This document shows positions 51,673 to 60,131 of a DNA stretch of 64,000 nt, piece after piece. This DNA is from a bacterium YEK0313 (GTDB taxonomy: Bacteria > Pseudomonadota > Alphaproteobacteria > Rhizobiales > Phreatobacteraceae): NCBI GenBank assembly GCA_000751295.2, contig CCMO02000001.1, positions 5,362,951-5,426,950 of the forward strand, written 5' to 3'. Position 1 is the stretch's first letter. Every line of letters starts with the position of its first letter. Both the position numbers and the translations under genes were made by a program. The notes below the pieces were generated by a model, which was given only the letters and a program-made list of their open reading frames with translations, was not told the DNA's origin and ran no database searches.

Positions 51673-52905
51673 CTAGCGCCTGTTCACCAGGGCGCAGGTC
51701 GAGGCTTCGATCGGGCGGAACGCCTGATCGCCGGGCGTCGTTGCGAGGAGCTTGTAGTAGTCCCACGGCGCCTTCGATTCCGCCGGCTTCTTGACCTCGT
51801 AGAGGTTCATGGCGTGCACCATGCGGCCGTCCGGCCGGATCCTGCCGCCGCGATAGAAGATGTCGTCGACGGTGCTCGCGCGCATCGCATCCATCACCGC
51901 GGCGGACGCGTCGGTCTTCGCCGCCGCGACGGCCTTCAGATAGTGCCGCACCGAGGAGTATGTCCCCGTCTGCAGCATGTTCGGCATGGCCTTGACCTTG
52001 TCGAAGAAGGTCTTCGACCAGGCGCGCGTCTCCTCGTTCGTGTCCCAGTAGGACGCTTCCGTCACGGTCAGCCCCTGCGCTTCGGCGAGGCCCAGTCCGT
52101 GGACGTCGTTGATGAAACCGCCGAGCGTCGCGAGCTTCTGGCCGCCCTGGGTCAGGCCGAACTGCGCGGCCTGCTTGATCGAGTTGATGGTGTCGTTGCC
52201 GGCATTCGCCAGCGCGACGACCTTGGCGCCGGAGGACTGGGCCATCAGCAGGGCGGAGGCGAAGTCCGCCGTGCCGACCGGCAGCCGAACGCTGCCGAGC
52301 ACGCGCCCCTTGTTCTCCGTGACGACCCGGCTCGCCTGCTCCTGCAGCCCGTGACCGAAGGCATAGTCCGCCGTCACGAAATACCAGCTGTCGAATCCCT
52401 GGCGCGCCAGGGCCTGGGCCGTGCTCTGCGCGATGGCGTAGGTGTCGTAGGCCCAGTGTACGACGAAGGGGCCGCAATTCTCGTTGGTGATCCGCGTCGA
52501 GCCGGGCGACGACAGGGTGATGATCTTCCCCTTCTCCTTGGCGATCTCGACGACCGCCAGGGCGGGCGAGGAGGAGGCGACGTCGAGGATCGCATCGACC
52601 TTGCCTTCGTCGAACCATTGGCGCGCGATCGCCGCCGCGATGTCGGGCTTGTTCTGATGGTCGGCATGGACGAGCTCGACCGGCCTGCCGAGCACCTTGC
52701 CACCGACCTCGTCGATCGCCATCCGGGCGGCCGTGACGGCGCCGATGCCGGTGATGTCGGCATAGACGCCGGACATGTCCTCGATCACGCCGATGCGGAC
52801 GACATCGTCCGATATGGCAGGCGACTGGGCTCTCGCCACGAACGGCGCAGCGGTCATGGCTCCGGCCGCGACCAGGCCGAAGGATCTCCTGCTCAAGCGC
52901 GTCAT
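51673..52905 (-). CDS. Liv-type ABC transporter substrate-binding protein (orphan)
   Basis: 410-residue Peripla_BP_6 receptor. A Tat-type signal (LSRRSFGLVAAGAMTAAPFV) is followed by VRIGVIEDMSGVYADITGIG. ATG 52905 has GGGAG about 5 bases upstream. No permease or ATPase genes are adjacent. It is downstream of enoyl-CoA hydratase and CoA-transferase genes on the same strand after a 135-bp gap, so it may import the compound they degrade using a shared Liv membrane complex. Confidence 0.9.
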   Translation of the reverse strand: MTRLSRRSFGLVAAGAMTAAPFVARAQSPAISDDVVRIGVIEDMSGVYADITGIGAVTAARMAIDEVGGKVLGRPVELVHADHQNKPDIAAAIARQWFDEGKVDAILDVASSSPALAVVEIAKEKGKIITLSSPGSTRITNENCGPFVVHWAYDTYAIAQSTAQALARQGFDSWYFVTADYAFGHGLQEQASRVVTENKGRVLGSVRLPVGTADFASALLMAQSSGAKVVALANAGNDTINSIKQAAQFGLTQGGQKLATLGGFINDVHGLGLAEAQGLTVTEASYWDTNEETRAWSKTFFDKVKAMPNMLQTGTYSSVRHYLKAVAAAKTDASAAVMDAMRASTVDDIFYRGGRIRPDGRMVHAMNLYEVKKPAESKAPWDYYKLLATTPGDQAFRPIEASTCALVNRR

Positions 52906-53040
52906 ATCACTCCCCAAAGACTTTGTTGGCCGGCCGAACCGGCATTCTCGCCAGTCTCCGGCCGGATGCCGGCCTTGCTCAACGTCCAAGTCCGACACCG
53001 CGCCGCCGCGGGGATGTGGATTTCTGACAGGTCGCGCGCC

Positions 53041-53796
53041 TCAGCCCTTGTTGCGCGCCGCGAAGGCGGCCAGGCCGCGCCGGGCATCGTCGCTGGTGAA
53101 GGTACGCTGCCCGAGTTCGGCCTCGGCCGCGAATGCCTCGCGGAGCGGCAGGTCCTGCAGCGTCAGCACGGCCTGCTTGATCGTCTGGATGGCGGTCGGG
53201 CTGAGCGCCGCGATGCGCGCCGCCAGATCCTTCGCGGCCGGCTCGACCTCCTCCGCCGGCAGGACGCGGTTGACGACGCCGCGCGCCAGCATGTCGGCGC
53301 TCGAGAAGCGCTGCCCGGTCAGAAGGATCTCCATCGCATGGGCATGCCCGATCTGGCGCACGAGGCGGACCAGCGTGCCGCCGGCCGGCACGAAACCGTG
53401 GATCGGCTCCGGCAGTTGGAATACCGCATCGCTCGCAGCGATGCGGATGTCGGTCGCCAGCATGATCTCGAAGCCGCCGCCGATGCAGAGCCCCCTGATC
53501 GCCGAGACGATCGGCTTGTAGAGCGGCACGTTCTTCAGATGGGCCGGGTCCCAGGCGCTGATGTCGAACCGGTCGCTCGCCAGCGCCGGGATCGACTCCG
53601 TCAGGTCCGCGCCGACGCAGAAGGCCCGATCCCCCGCCCCGGCGAGCACGATCGACCGGATCCCATCATCCCGCGCAGCCTCGGCAAAGGCGCGTCCCAG
53701 ATCCTCGTACATGGCCAGCGACAAGGCATTCAGCTTGTCCGGACGCACGATGCGGATCGTCGCGACCGCCCCGTCCCGCTCGACGTCTATCGCCAT
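53041..53796 (-). CDS. Enoyl-CoA hydratase/isomerase family protein
   Basis: 251-residue crotonase-fold enzyme. Oxyanion-hole segments are DRAFCVGADLTE and IRGLCIGGGFEIMLATDIRI; the acid/base position lies in FQLPEPIHGFVPAGG. Its stop is one base from the end of the CoA-transferase start region, so the two are coexpressed. It could hydrate or dehydrate a CoA thioester such as 3-methylglutaconyl-CoA; this is inference from the neighbours. Confidence 0.88.
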   Translation of the reverse strand: MAIDVERDGAVATIRIVRPDKLNALSLAMYEDLGRAFAEAARDDGIRSIVLAGAGDRAFCVGADLTESIPALASDRFDISAWDPAHLKNVPLYKPIVSAIRGLCIGGGFEIMLATDIRIAASDAVFQLPEPIHGFVPAGGTLVRLVRQIGHAHAMEILLTGQRFSSADMLARGVVNRVLPAEEVEPAAKDLAARIAALSPTAIQTIKQAVLTLQDLPLREAFAAEAELGQRTFTSDDARRGLAAFAARNKG

Positions 53797-53797
53797 C

Positions 53798-55042
53798 TCA
53801 CACCGCTCCGCTGTTCATGAGGCGCTGGATCTCCGCGCCGTCGAGCTTGAGCAGTTCCATCAGCACCGCCCGCGTATGCTCGCCGGGCAGGGGGGCCTTG
53901 CCCAGCGGGATCTCGCCCGTCTGTGACAGCTTGATCGGCGACCCGAACATCCTGACGCTCTCGCCCGCCACGGGGATCTCGACGATCATCTTGCGCGCCG
54001 CGACATGCGGATCCTCGACCACTTCGGCGATCGTCCTGATCGCGCTCAGCGGAATCCGGTCGCCGGCCATCGCCTCGAGCTCGGCCTTGCCATAGGCGCT
54101 GAACCAGCGCTCCAGCAGCGGCTTGACCTTCCGCTCCGCCACTTCGGGGTCGAAACGCTTCTCCATCGTGTCGATCTCGGGGTCGTCGGCCTGATGCGGC
54201 TCGCCGAACATGTCGCAGGTCAGCCGCCAGAACTTGTCGGTATAGCCGCCGAAGAAGACGTAGCCGTCCTTGCAGGCGAACTGGCCATAGGGCCGGACAA
54301 AGGGGTGATCGTTGCCCAGCGGACCGGCCACCTCGCCCTTGGTGGTGTAGCGGACGACGGCGTTCTCCGTGAGCGTCAGGATCGAATCCTGCTGCGACAC
54401 GTCGACCACCTGGCCTTCGCCCGTGCGTTCGGCGACGCGGAGGGCCGCCAGCGTCCCGATCGCGGCATAGAGCGAGGCGGCGAGATCGCCGATGATCGTG
54501 CCGACCCGCACCGGCGGGCGGTCGGGATAGCCGTTCATCGACCACAGGCCGCCGACCGCCTGGCCCGTATTGTCGAAGGCCGGGCGCGAGGAATTCGGCC
54601 CGGTGCGACCGAAGCCGCTGATCGCGGTATAGACCAGGCGAGGATTGCAGAGCCGCAGCACGTCGTAGCCGAGCCCGAGCTTGTCCATGGTGCCGGGGCG
54701 GAAGTTCTCGACCAGGATGTCGGCCTTGCCGACGAGCTGCTTCAGCAGCTCCTTTCCGTCCGCCGATTTCAGGTTCACGGTGATGCCGCGCTTGTTGCGG
54801 TTGAACTGGGAGAAGAAGGCGCTTTCCCCCGCCTCGTCGCCTTCCGCGACCATCGGCGGGAAGGTGCGCGCATAGTCGGGATCGTCGGGATGCTCGACCT
54901 TGATGACGGTGGCGCCGAGATCGGCGAGCAGCATCGAACAGAACGGTCCCGCGACGACGCGGGTGATGTCGAGCACGACGACACCGGCCAGCGGTCGTGT
55001 TGCCTCGCGCGCATCGGCGTCCTGCGTCATGGAATCTCCCAT
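53798..55042 (-). CDS. Family III CoA-transferase (CaiB/BaiF type)
   Basis: 414 residues. The family's N-terminal LAGVVVLDITRVVAGPFCSM leads into LADLGATVIKVEHPDDPD. The catalytic aspartate is expected in VGTIIGDLAASLYAAIGTLA (IGD), and NRNKRGITVNLKSADGKEL is standard. It moves CoA between carboxylic acids. ATG 55042 has AGGAAA upstream; a second ATG at 55030 has GGGAG and is equally plausible. It is divergent from the GAF/PucR regulator. Confidence 0.9.
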   Translation of the reverse strand: MGDSMTQDADAREATRPLAGVVVLDITRVVAGPFCSMLLADLGATVIKVEHPDDPDYARTFPPMVAEGDEAGESAFFSQFNRNKRGITVNLKSADGKELLKQLVGKADILVENFRPGTMDKLGLGYDVLRLCNPRLVYTAISGFGRTGPNSSRPAFDNTGQAVGGLWSMNGYPDRPPVRVGTIIGDLAASLYAAIGTLAALRVAERTGEGQVVDVSQQDSILTLTENAVVRYTTKGEVAGPLGNDHPFVRPYGQFACKDGYVFFGGYTDKFWRLTCDMFGEPHQADDPEIDTMEKRFDPEVAERKVKPLLERWFSAYGKAELEAMAGDRIPLSAIRTIAEVVEDPHVAARKMIVEIPVAGESVRMFGSPIKLSQTGEIPLGKAPLPGEHTRAVLMELLKLDGAEIQRLMNSGAV

Positions 55043-55215
55043 CGTGTTTCCTCTTCCCAGTTGGGCGGCCCGTTCACCGGACCATGGGCGGCCGGACGGC
55101 CGGTGGCCGGGCAGCGAGCCCGGTCCGAAACCGGCCGCAGGCCAGGGCGCAGCGCGTCATCATGTCGTCCACCGTGGTTTCGCGTCACATTTGCCCGGGG
55201 CGTATCCAGCACGTA

Positions 55216-55232
55216 ATGGATATATGATCCAT
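55216..55232. promoter_or_regulatory. Candidate operator in the CoA-transferase/PucR divergent region
   Basis: ATGGAT-ATATG-ATCCAT (55216-55232) is a 6-bp inverted repeat in the 284-bp gap. About 28 bases further on, ATCCATGATTTGGATGG repeats the same ATCCAT/GGAT theme. Two similar sites between divergent promoters suggest a regulator dimer, probably the adjacent GAF/PucR protein. Confidence 0.5.
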
Positions 55233-55326
55233 ATTTGGCTGGCCTGAATGTGCCCATCATCCATGATTTGGATGGGCCGACTTACGCTAGCTGTCGGACT
55301 CGATCAAACCGCCGCGGCATGGAGCG

Positions 55327-57279
55327 ATGCGTGTGGACCAGCAGGCACCAGAGTTGACCTCGGCCGAGACCGCGCTGGACCAGGTCACGGCATTCTATGC
55401 CCGCCTGCTGAAGCTGCTCGACCAGGGGGCGGCTCCTTCGGCCTTCGATGATCTCGGCACGGAGATCCGCACGTTCCGCCCGGAGCTCGAAGGCCGGCTG
55501 GAAGCCGATCTCGCCCGCGCGGTCCGGCTGCGCGAAAGCGTCGAGCACAAGCTGAAGCGCGAGCGGGAGCTGATCGCGCTCAACGAAACCGCCCGCGACC
55601 TCTCGGCGGTGCGCGACACCGACCAGGTCCTGCAGGCGATCATCCGCCGGGCGCGGCAGCTCGCGGGCAGCGACATCGCCTATCTCTCGGCGGCCCCCGA
55701 CGATCGCAGCCCGTTCCACGTGCGGGCCACCGAAGGCGTGGTGTCGGAAGCCTTCGCCAGCATTGTCGTGCCGCGCGACGTCGGCATCTGCGGCAGCGTC
55801 GCCCGCACGCGCCGGCCCTGGCAGTCGAGCCAGTACCGGTCCGACAAGGGCTTCCACCACGATCCGGAGATCGACACGGCGATCCTGTCTGAGGGCGTGG
55901 TCTCCATCCTCGGCATTCCGCTCGAGCTCGAAGCGCATATCATCGGCGTCCTGTTCGTCGCCGACCGCTACGAGCGCACCTACAATCCGCAGGAGATCTC
56001 GATCCTGCAGTCGCTCGGCACTTTCGCCGCGCTGGCGATCGAAAACGCGCGGCTGCTGGAGGAGGCGCAGCGCGCGCTGAGCATGGCGCGGGAAGCCAAT
56101 GTCGCCCTGCGCGCCAAGGCCGATGACATCGAGAGCGCCGCCGTCGCGCACGAGCGGCTGACCGAGCTGATCGTCCGCGGCGGATCGCTGGAGGACCTCA
56201 GGAGCCGCGTGGCGACGCTGCTCGGCGGCGACGCGGTCATTCTCGACGAACGCCAGATTGCCATTGCCGGCGCCCTGCCCCCGTCCGTGCCGGACCACGG
56301 CCTGGCGTCCGCCATCCGGGAAAGCGTCCGGCTCGGCCGCGCCGTGCAGTTCGAGGCGACACCCGTCCTGACCGTCACCGTGGCGGCGGTCACGAGCGGG
56401 GTCGTGCGGCTGGGTGCGCTGGTTTTCGCGCGGTCGAAACCGATGTCCTCCTCCGAGATCCGCACCTTGGAGCGGGCCGCGCTCGTCAGCGGCATCGTTC
56501 TCCTGTCGCTGGAACGGGTGGCGGAAGCGACCTATCGCAACGTCGCCGACATCGTCTCGGCGCTGCTGCGCGGCAGCTCGGACCCGTTCCGCGCGGAGAG
56601 CTCCAACGCCCTGCCGGTGGGCGTCTCGCTGTCCTGGCCAGCGACGATCCTGCTGGTCGGCTGCGAAGACGGCTTTGCCGCCCATCTGCCGCAAGCCGTT
56701 CGCGCGGCGGCCTCGGGGCGCCATGCCATCGGCGCCGCCTTCAACGGCGACCTCGCCGTCGTCACCTCGGGCGACGACTGGATGACGTTGGCTCGCAGGA
56801 TCGCGACGGCTCTCGAGGAGTGCGGCCGCCAGCCCTGCAACATCGTGGTCTCGCAGCCAGTGTCGGACGTCGCCGCCGCCGCGGCCGAATACAGGAAGCT
56901 CAGGCGCGGCCTCGCTCTGCTGCGCAATCTCGGCCAGAGCGGCAGGATCGTTCCGGAAAAGACGCTCTCGCTCTATGGCCTGCTGTTCGACGGCCAGGGC
57001 GAGGAGGCCGCGCGTGCATTCATCGCGCAGACGGTCGGTGCGCTGCTGGATCACGACCGCCGCCGCAAGGCCCAGCTGGCGCCGACCCTCTACGCCTATT
57101 TCGAGACCGGCCGCAGCCTCCAGCGGGCCGCGGACATGCTCGGAATTCACGTCAATACGATGCGGCAGCGCCTCGATTCGCTCGGCGCGCTGTGCCCCGA
57201 CTGGAGCGAGGCCGAGCGTGGGCTGGAGCTCCACATGGCACTGCGGTTGCATCGGCTGAGCGAGCGGCTGCCGCGCTGA
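55327..57279 (+). CDS. GAF domain and PucR-type helix-turn-helix regulator
   Basis: 650 residues. A helical start is followed by a GAF domain at about 90-245 (FHVRATEGVVSEAFASIVVP, VSILGIPLELEAHIIGVLFV), a middle sensory region, and a C-terminal PucR-type domain (YAYFETGRSLQRAADMLGIH, VNTMRQRLDSLG) that binds DNA. Relatives activate catabolic genes in response to a substrate bound in the GAF domain. It lies between the CoA-transferase operon (divergent) and the HMG-CoA reductase gene (same strand, 119 bp on), and so probably controls both. Confidence 0.88.
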   Translation: MRVDQQAPELTSAETALDQVTAFYARLLKLLDQGAAPSAFDDLGTEIRTFRPELEGRLEADLARAVRLRESVEHKLKRERELIALNETARDLSAVRDTDQVLQAIIRRARQLAGSDIAYLSAAPDDRSPFHVRATEGVVSEAFASIVVPRDVGICGSVARTRRPWQSSQYRSDKGFHHDPEIDTAILSEGVVSILGIPLELEAHIIGVLFVADRYERTYNPQEISILQSLGTFAALAIENARLLEEAQRALSMAREANVALRAKADDIESAAVAHERLTELIVRGGSLEDLRSRVATLLGGDAVILDERQIAIAGALPPSVPDHGLASAIRESVRLGRAVQFEATPVLTVTVAAVTSGVVRLGALVFARSKPMSSSEIRTLERAALVSGIVLLSLERVAEATYRNVADIVSALLRGSSDPFRAESSNALPVGVSLSWPATILLVGCEDGFAAHLPQAVRAAASGRHAIGAAFNGDLAVVTSGDDWMTLARRIATALEECGRQPCNIVVSQPVSDVAAAAAEYRKLRRGLALLRNLGQSGRIVPEKTLSLYGLLFDGQGEEAARAFIAQTVGALLDHDRRRKAQLAPTLYAYFETGRSLQRAADMLGIHVNTMRQRLDSLGALCPDWSEAERGLELHMALRLHRLSERLPR

Positions 57280-57398
57280 CATTGTGTGGAACAGGCACTG
57301 TCCGGCGCCGGTCCTGTATGGGCTCCCGCCATTGAGGAAGGCGGATCAAAGCGGGTCTAACGCTCATCATCGCAGCAGAGCGCAGGAGCCCGTCGCCC

Positions 57399-58673
57399 AT
57401 GCCCGTCAACAGTCGCCTTCCCGGCTTCTACAAGCTCTCTCCCGGCGATCGCCTGCGGAGCGCGAGCCGCGCCGCCGGGCTCGCCGACACCGATCTCTCG
57501 AGCCTCGTTCCGCCGGATCCGGACATGCTGGCCACGGCCGACCGGATGATCGAGAACGTGGTGGGCACGTTGTCGATCCCGGTCGGCATTGCCGCGAACT
57601 TCACCATCGATGGCCGCGACTACCTGATCCCGATGGCGACCGAGGAGCCTTCCGTCGTCGCTGCGGCGAGCAACATGGCCTCGGTGGCGCGGCTCCACGG
57701 CGGCTTTCATACCTCGACCGACCTGCCCATCATGGTGTCGCAGGTTCAGGTGGTCGGCGTCCCGGATCCACGCGGCGCGCGCATGCGCCTCTACGAAGCC
57801 GAGGCGGAACTGCTCGCGCTCGCCAACGACCAGGATCCGCTGCTGGTGAAGCTCGGCGGCGGCGCGCGGAGCATCGAGGTCCGCATCGTCGAGGCGAGCG
57901 AGGCGGTCTACGTGGTGCTGCACCTGCATGTGGATGTGCGCGACGCGATGGGCGCGAATGCCGTCAATACCATGGCGGAGGCGATCGCGCCGCGCGTCGC
58001 GGCCATTGCCGGCGGGCGCGTCCGGCTCAGGATCCTGACCAACAAGGCCGACCGGCGGTTGGCGCGCGTGCGCGCCGTGTTCGACCGCGACGCCCTCGGC
58101 GGCGCCGATGTGGTCGCCGGCATTGTCGACGCCTTCCGGTTCGCGGCCGCCGATCCCTACCGCGCGGCGACCCACAACAAGGGCATCATGAACGGCATCA
58201 CCGCCGTCGTCCTGGCGACCGGCAACGACACCCGGGCGGTCGAGGCGGGAGCGCATTCCCATGCCGCGGCCGGCGGCCGCTATACGTCGCTGTCGCATTT
58301 CGAGGCCAATGCGGACGGTCATCTCGTCGGCACGCTGGAGGTCCCGATGGCCGTCGGCCTGGTCGGCGGCGCGACCAAGACCCATCCCGCCGCCCGCGCC
58401 GCGGTCACGCTGCTCGGCGTCGCCTCGGCTCGGGAACTCGCGCAGGTCATCGCGGCGGTCGGCCTGGCGCAGAATGTCGGCGCGCTCAGGGCGCTCGCGG
58501 CCGAGGGAATTCAGAAAGGCCACATGTCGCTGCACGCCCGCAACGTCGCCGCGGCGGCGGGTGCCGAAGGCGACGAGATCGAGGCCGTCGTGGAACGGCT
58601 GAAGACCGGCGGACATGTGCGGCTCGACAGGGCCGAGGCCATCCTGGCGGAGATCAGGGCCGGCAGGTCCTGA
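57399..58673 (+). CDS. mvaA: Hydroxymethylglutaryl-CoA reductase, class II (degradative type)
   Basis: 424-residue class II HMG-CoA reductase, like the NAD-dependent enzyme of Pseudomonas mevalonii that oxidises mevalonate to HMG-CoA. All catalytic residues are present at the expected places: Glu82/83 in PMATEEPSVVAA, Lys261 in HNKGIMNG, Asp277 in TGNDTRAVEA and His379 in GHMSLHARN. Alphaproteobacteria make isoprenoids by the MEP pathway, so a catabolic role is likely, but the biosynthetic direction cannot be excluded by sequence. Confidence 0.95.
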   Translation: MPVNSRLPGFYKLSPGDRLRSASRAAGLADTDLSSLVPPDPDMLATADRMIENVVGTLSIPVGIAANFTIDGRDYLIPMATEEPSVVAAASNMASVARLHGGFHTSTDLPIMVSQVQVVGVPDPRGARMRLYEAEAELLALANDQDPLLVKLGGGARSIEVRIVEASEAVYVVLHLHVDVRDAMGANAVNTMAEAIAPRVAAIAGGRVRLRILTNKADRRLARVRAVFDRDALGGADVVAGIVDAFRFAAADPYRAATHNKGIMNGITAVVLATGNDTRAVEAGAHSHAAAGGRYTSLSHFEANADGHLVGTLEVPMAVGLVGGATKTHPAARAAVTLLGVASARELAQVIAAVGLAQNVGALRALAAEGIQKGHMSLHARNVAAAAGAEGDEIEAVVERLKTGGHVRLDRAEAILAEIRAGRS

Positions 58674-58832
58674 GGCGGACGTCAGCCGCCGCCATCGGAC
58701 GACGGAGCGCCCCGGCGCGGCGGCTGGGGCGATCGGCCGCGCCGGCCTGATGCTACCGGCAGTCGCTGTTTGCAAATAGTCAACCTTGGGTCGGCTATTT
58801 CGAACACGATAGCCGAAGTCAGGACGCTGCGG

Positions 58833-60119
58833 ATGCCAGAGGTTCCTTCATCTCCAGCAACGCAGCAAGGGCATGGCGGCCTGTTCCGCCCGCAGGCCCT
58901 GCAGCAGCTCGACCGTCCCGAGGATTTCCAGGTCCCGCTGCGGGTCGTCGGGCGCGTGGAATGGCTCGCCGGCCTCCTGTGCCTCGCGCTCTGCATTTCC
59001 GTCGTCGCCTGGGCCTGCCTCGCGCGCTACCGCGAGACGGTGGAAGGCCCCGGCATCCTGGTGCGCAGCGGCGGCGTCTTCATCGGCATCAACGCCCCGA
59101 AGGCCGGCTGGATCGATGGCCTGGCCCCCGCCGGCCAGCAGGTCCGCAGCAGCCAGCTCGTCGCCTCCCTCACCACCCCGGAGGAGGATGCGCGCATTGC
59201 CGATCTGGAGCGCCGCATCTCGCAGATCGAGGACCAGCGGGACGCCATCGGCCAGCGCTACGAACGGCGGGTGGCCGCGGAAACGCATACCCAGCAGCGC
59301 CGGCGCGAGGAACTGGAAGAAGCGATCGAGCTGACCCGGCGCAGGATCACCGAAGCCGAAGCCTCCCTCATGAACCGCGAGCTGTTGTTCTCGCGCGGCG
59401 CCGGCACCACCGACCGCGTTCAGGAGGCCCGCGAGCGGCTGTTCAGCGCGCGTTCGTCGCTGTCCCACACCCAGGCCGAGCTCGCCGCCCTCGACGGCGC
59501 GCTGCTCGCGCTCGGCGGCCTTCGCGACCAGGAGCTCGAAGCCAATCACCGCCAGATGCTCGACCTGAAGGGGCAGCTCGAGCAGGCCCGCCTCGCCCGC
59601 ACGCTCGCCAACGAGATCCGCGCGCCGCAGGACGGCGTCGTCGCGCTGGTTCCCGTGACCATGAATGCGCTGGTGGCGGCCGGCCAGCGCATCATGACCC
59701 TGGAGACCGGCGGCAACCGGCTGGAGGCGCTGTTCTTCGTGCCGGGCGACCTCGGCAAGCGTGTCGTGCCCGGCATGGATGTGCGCCTGTCGCCGACCAC
59801 CGCGCCGCGCGAGGAATATGGCATGATCCACGGCAAGGTCGTGTCGGTCTCGCCCCAGCCCGAAGGCCAGGCGGAGATCGCCGAGCGCCTGGGCAATCCG
59901 GAGCTCGCCAAGCTGATGGCCCGCAACGGCGCGCCGTTCGAGGTGCGCGCGACCCTCGATGTCTCGCCCGACAATCCCGAGCACTACGCCTGGTCCTCGC
60001 GCCGCGGCCAGGAGGTCGCGCTCAGCAGCGGCCTGCTGCTGAGCGCCAATGTCACGGTCCGCCGCGCCCCGCCGATCACCCTGGTCATCCCGGCGCTGCG
60101 CCGCTGGACCGGCCTCTAG
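58833..60119 (+). CDS. NHLP-type export system membrane-fusion (HlyD-like) protein
   Basis: 428 residues. One N-terminal membrane helix (GLLCLALCISVVAWACLARY) is followed by a beta/lipoyl half-motif (VEGPGILVRSGGVFIGINAP), a coiled coil of about 130 residues rich in Glu/Arg/Gln (ADLERRISQIEDQRDAIGQR onwards), the second lipoyl half (IRAPQDGVVALVPVTMNALV) and a C-terminal barrel. It links the inner-membrane ABC exporter to the outside. ATG 58833 is preferred over TTG 58770 because AGGAC precedes it and the helix then falls near residue 50. Followed after 12 bases by the exporter. Confidence 0.85.
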   Translation: MPEVPSSPATQQGHGGLFRPQALQQLDRPEDFQVPLRVVGRVEWLAGLLCLALCISVVAWACLARYRETVEGPGILVRSGGVFIGINAPKAGWIDGLAPAGQQVRSSQLVASLTTPEEDARIADLERRISQIEDQRDAIGQRYERRVAAETHTQQRRREELEEAIELTRRRITEAEASLMNRELLFSRGAGTTDRVQEARERLFSARSSLSHTQAELAALDGALLALGGLRDQELEANHRQMLDLKGQLEQARLARTLANEIRAPQDGVVALVPVTMNALVAAGQRIMTLETGGNRLEALFFVPGDLGKRVVPGMDVRLSPTTAPREEYGMIHGKVVSVSPQPEGQAEIAERLGNPELAKLMARNGAPFEVRATLDVSPDNPEHYAWSSRRGQEVALSSGLLLSANVTVRRAPPITLVIPALRRWTGL

Positions 60120-60131
60120 GAGCCGGCGGCC

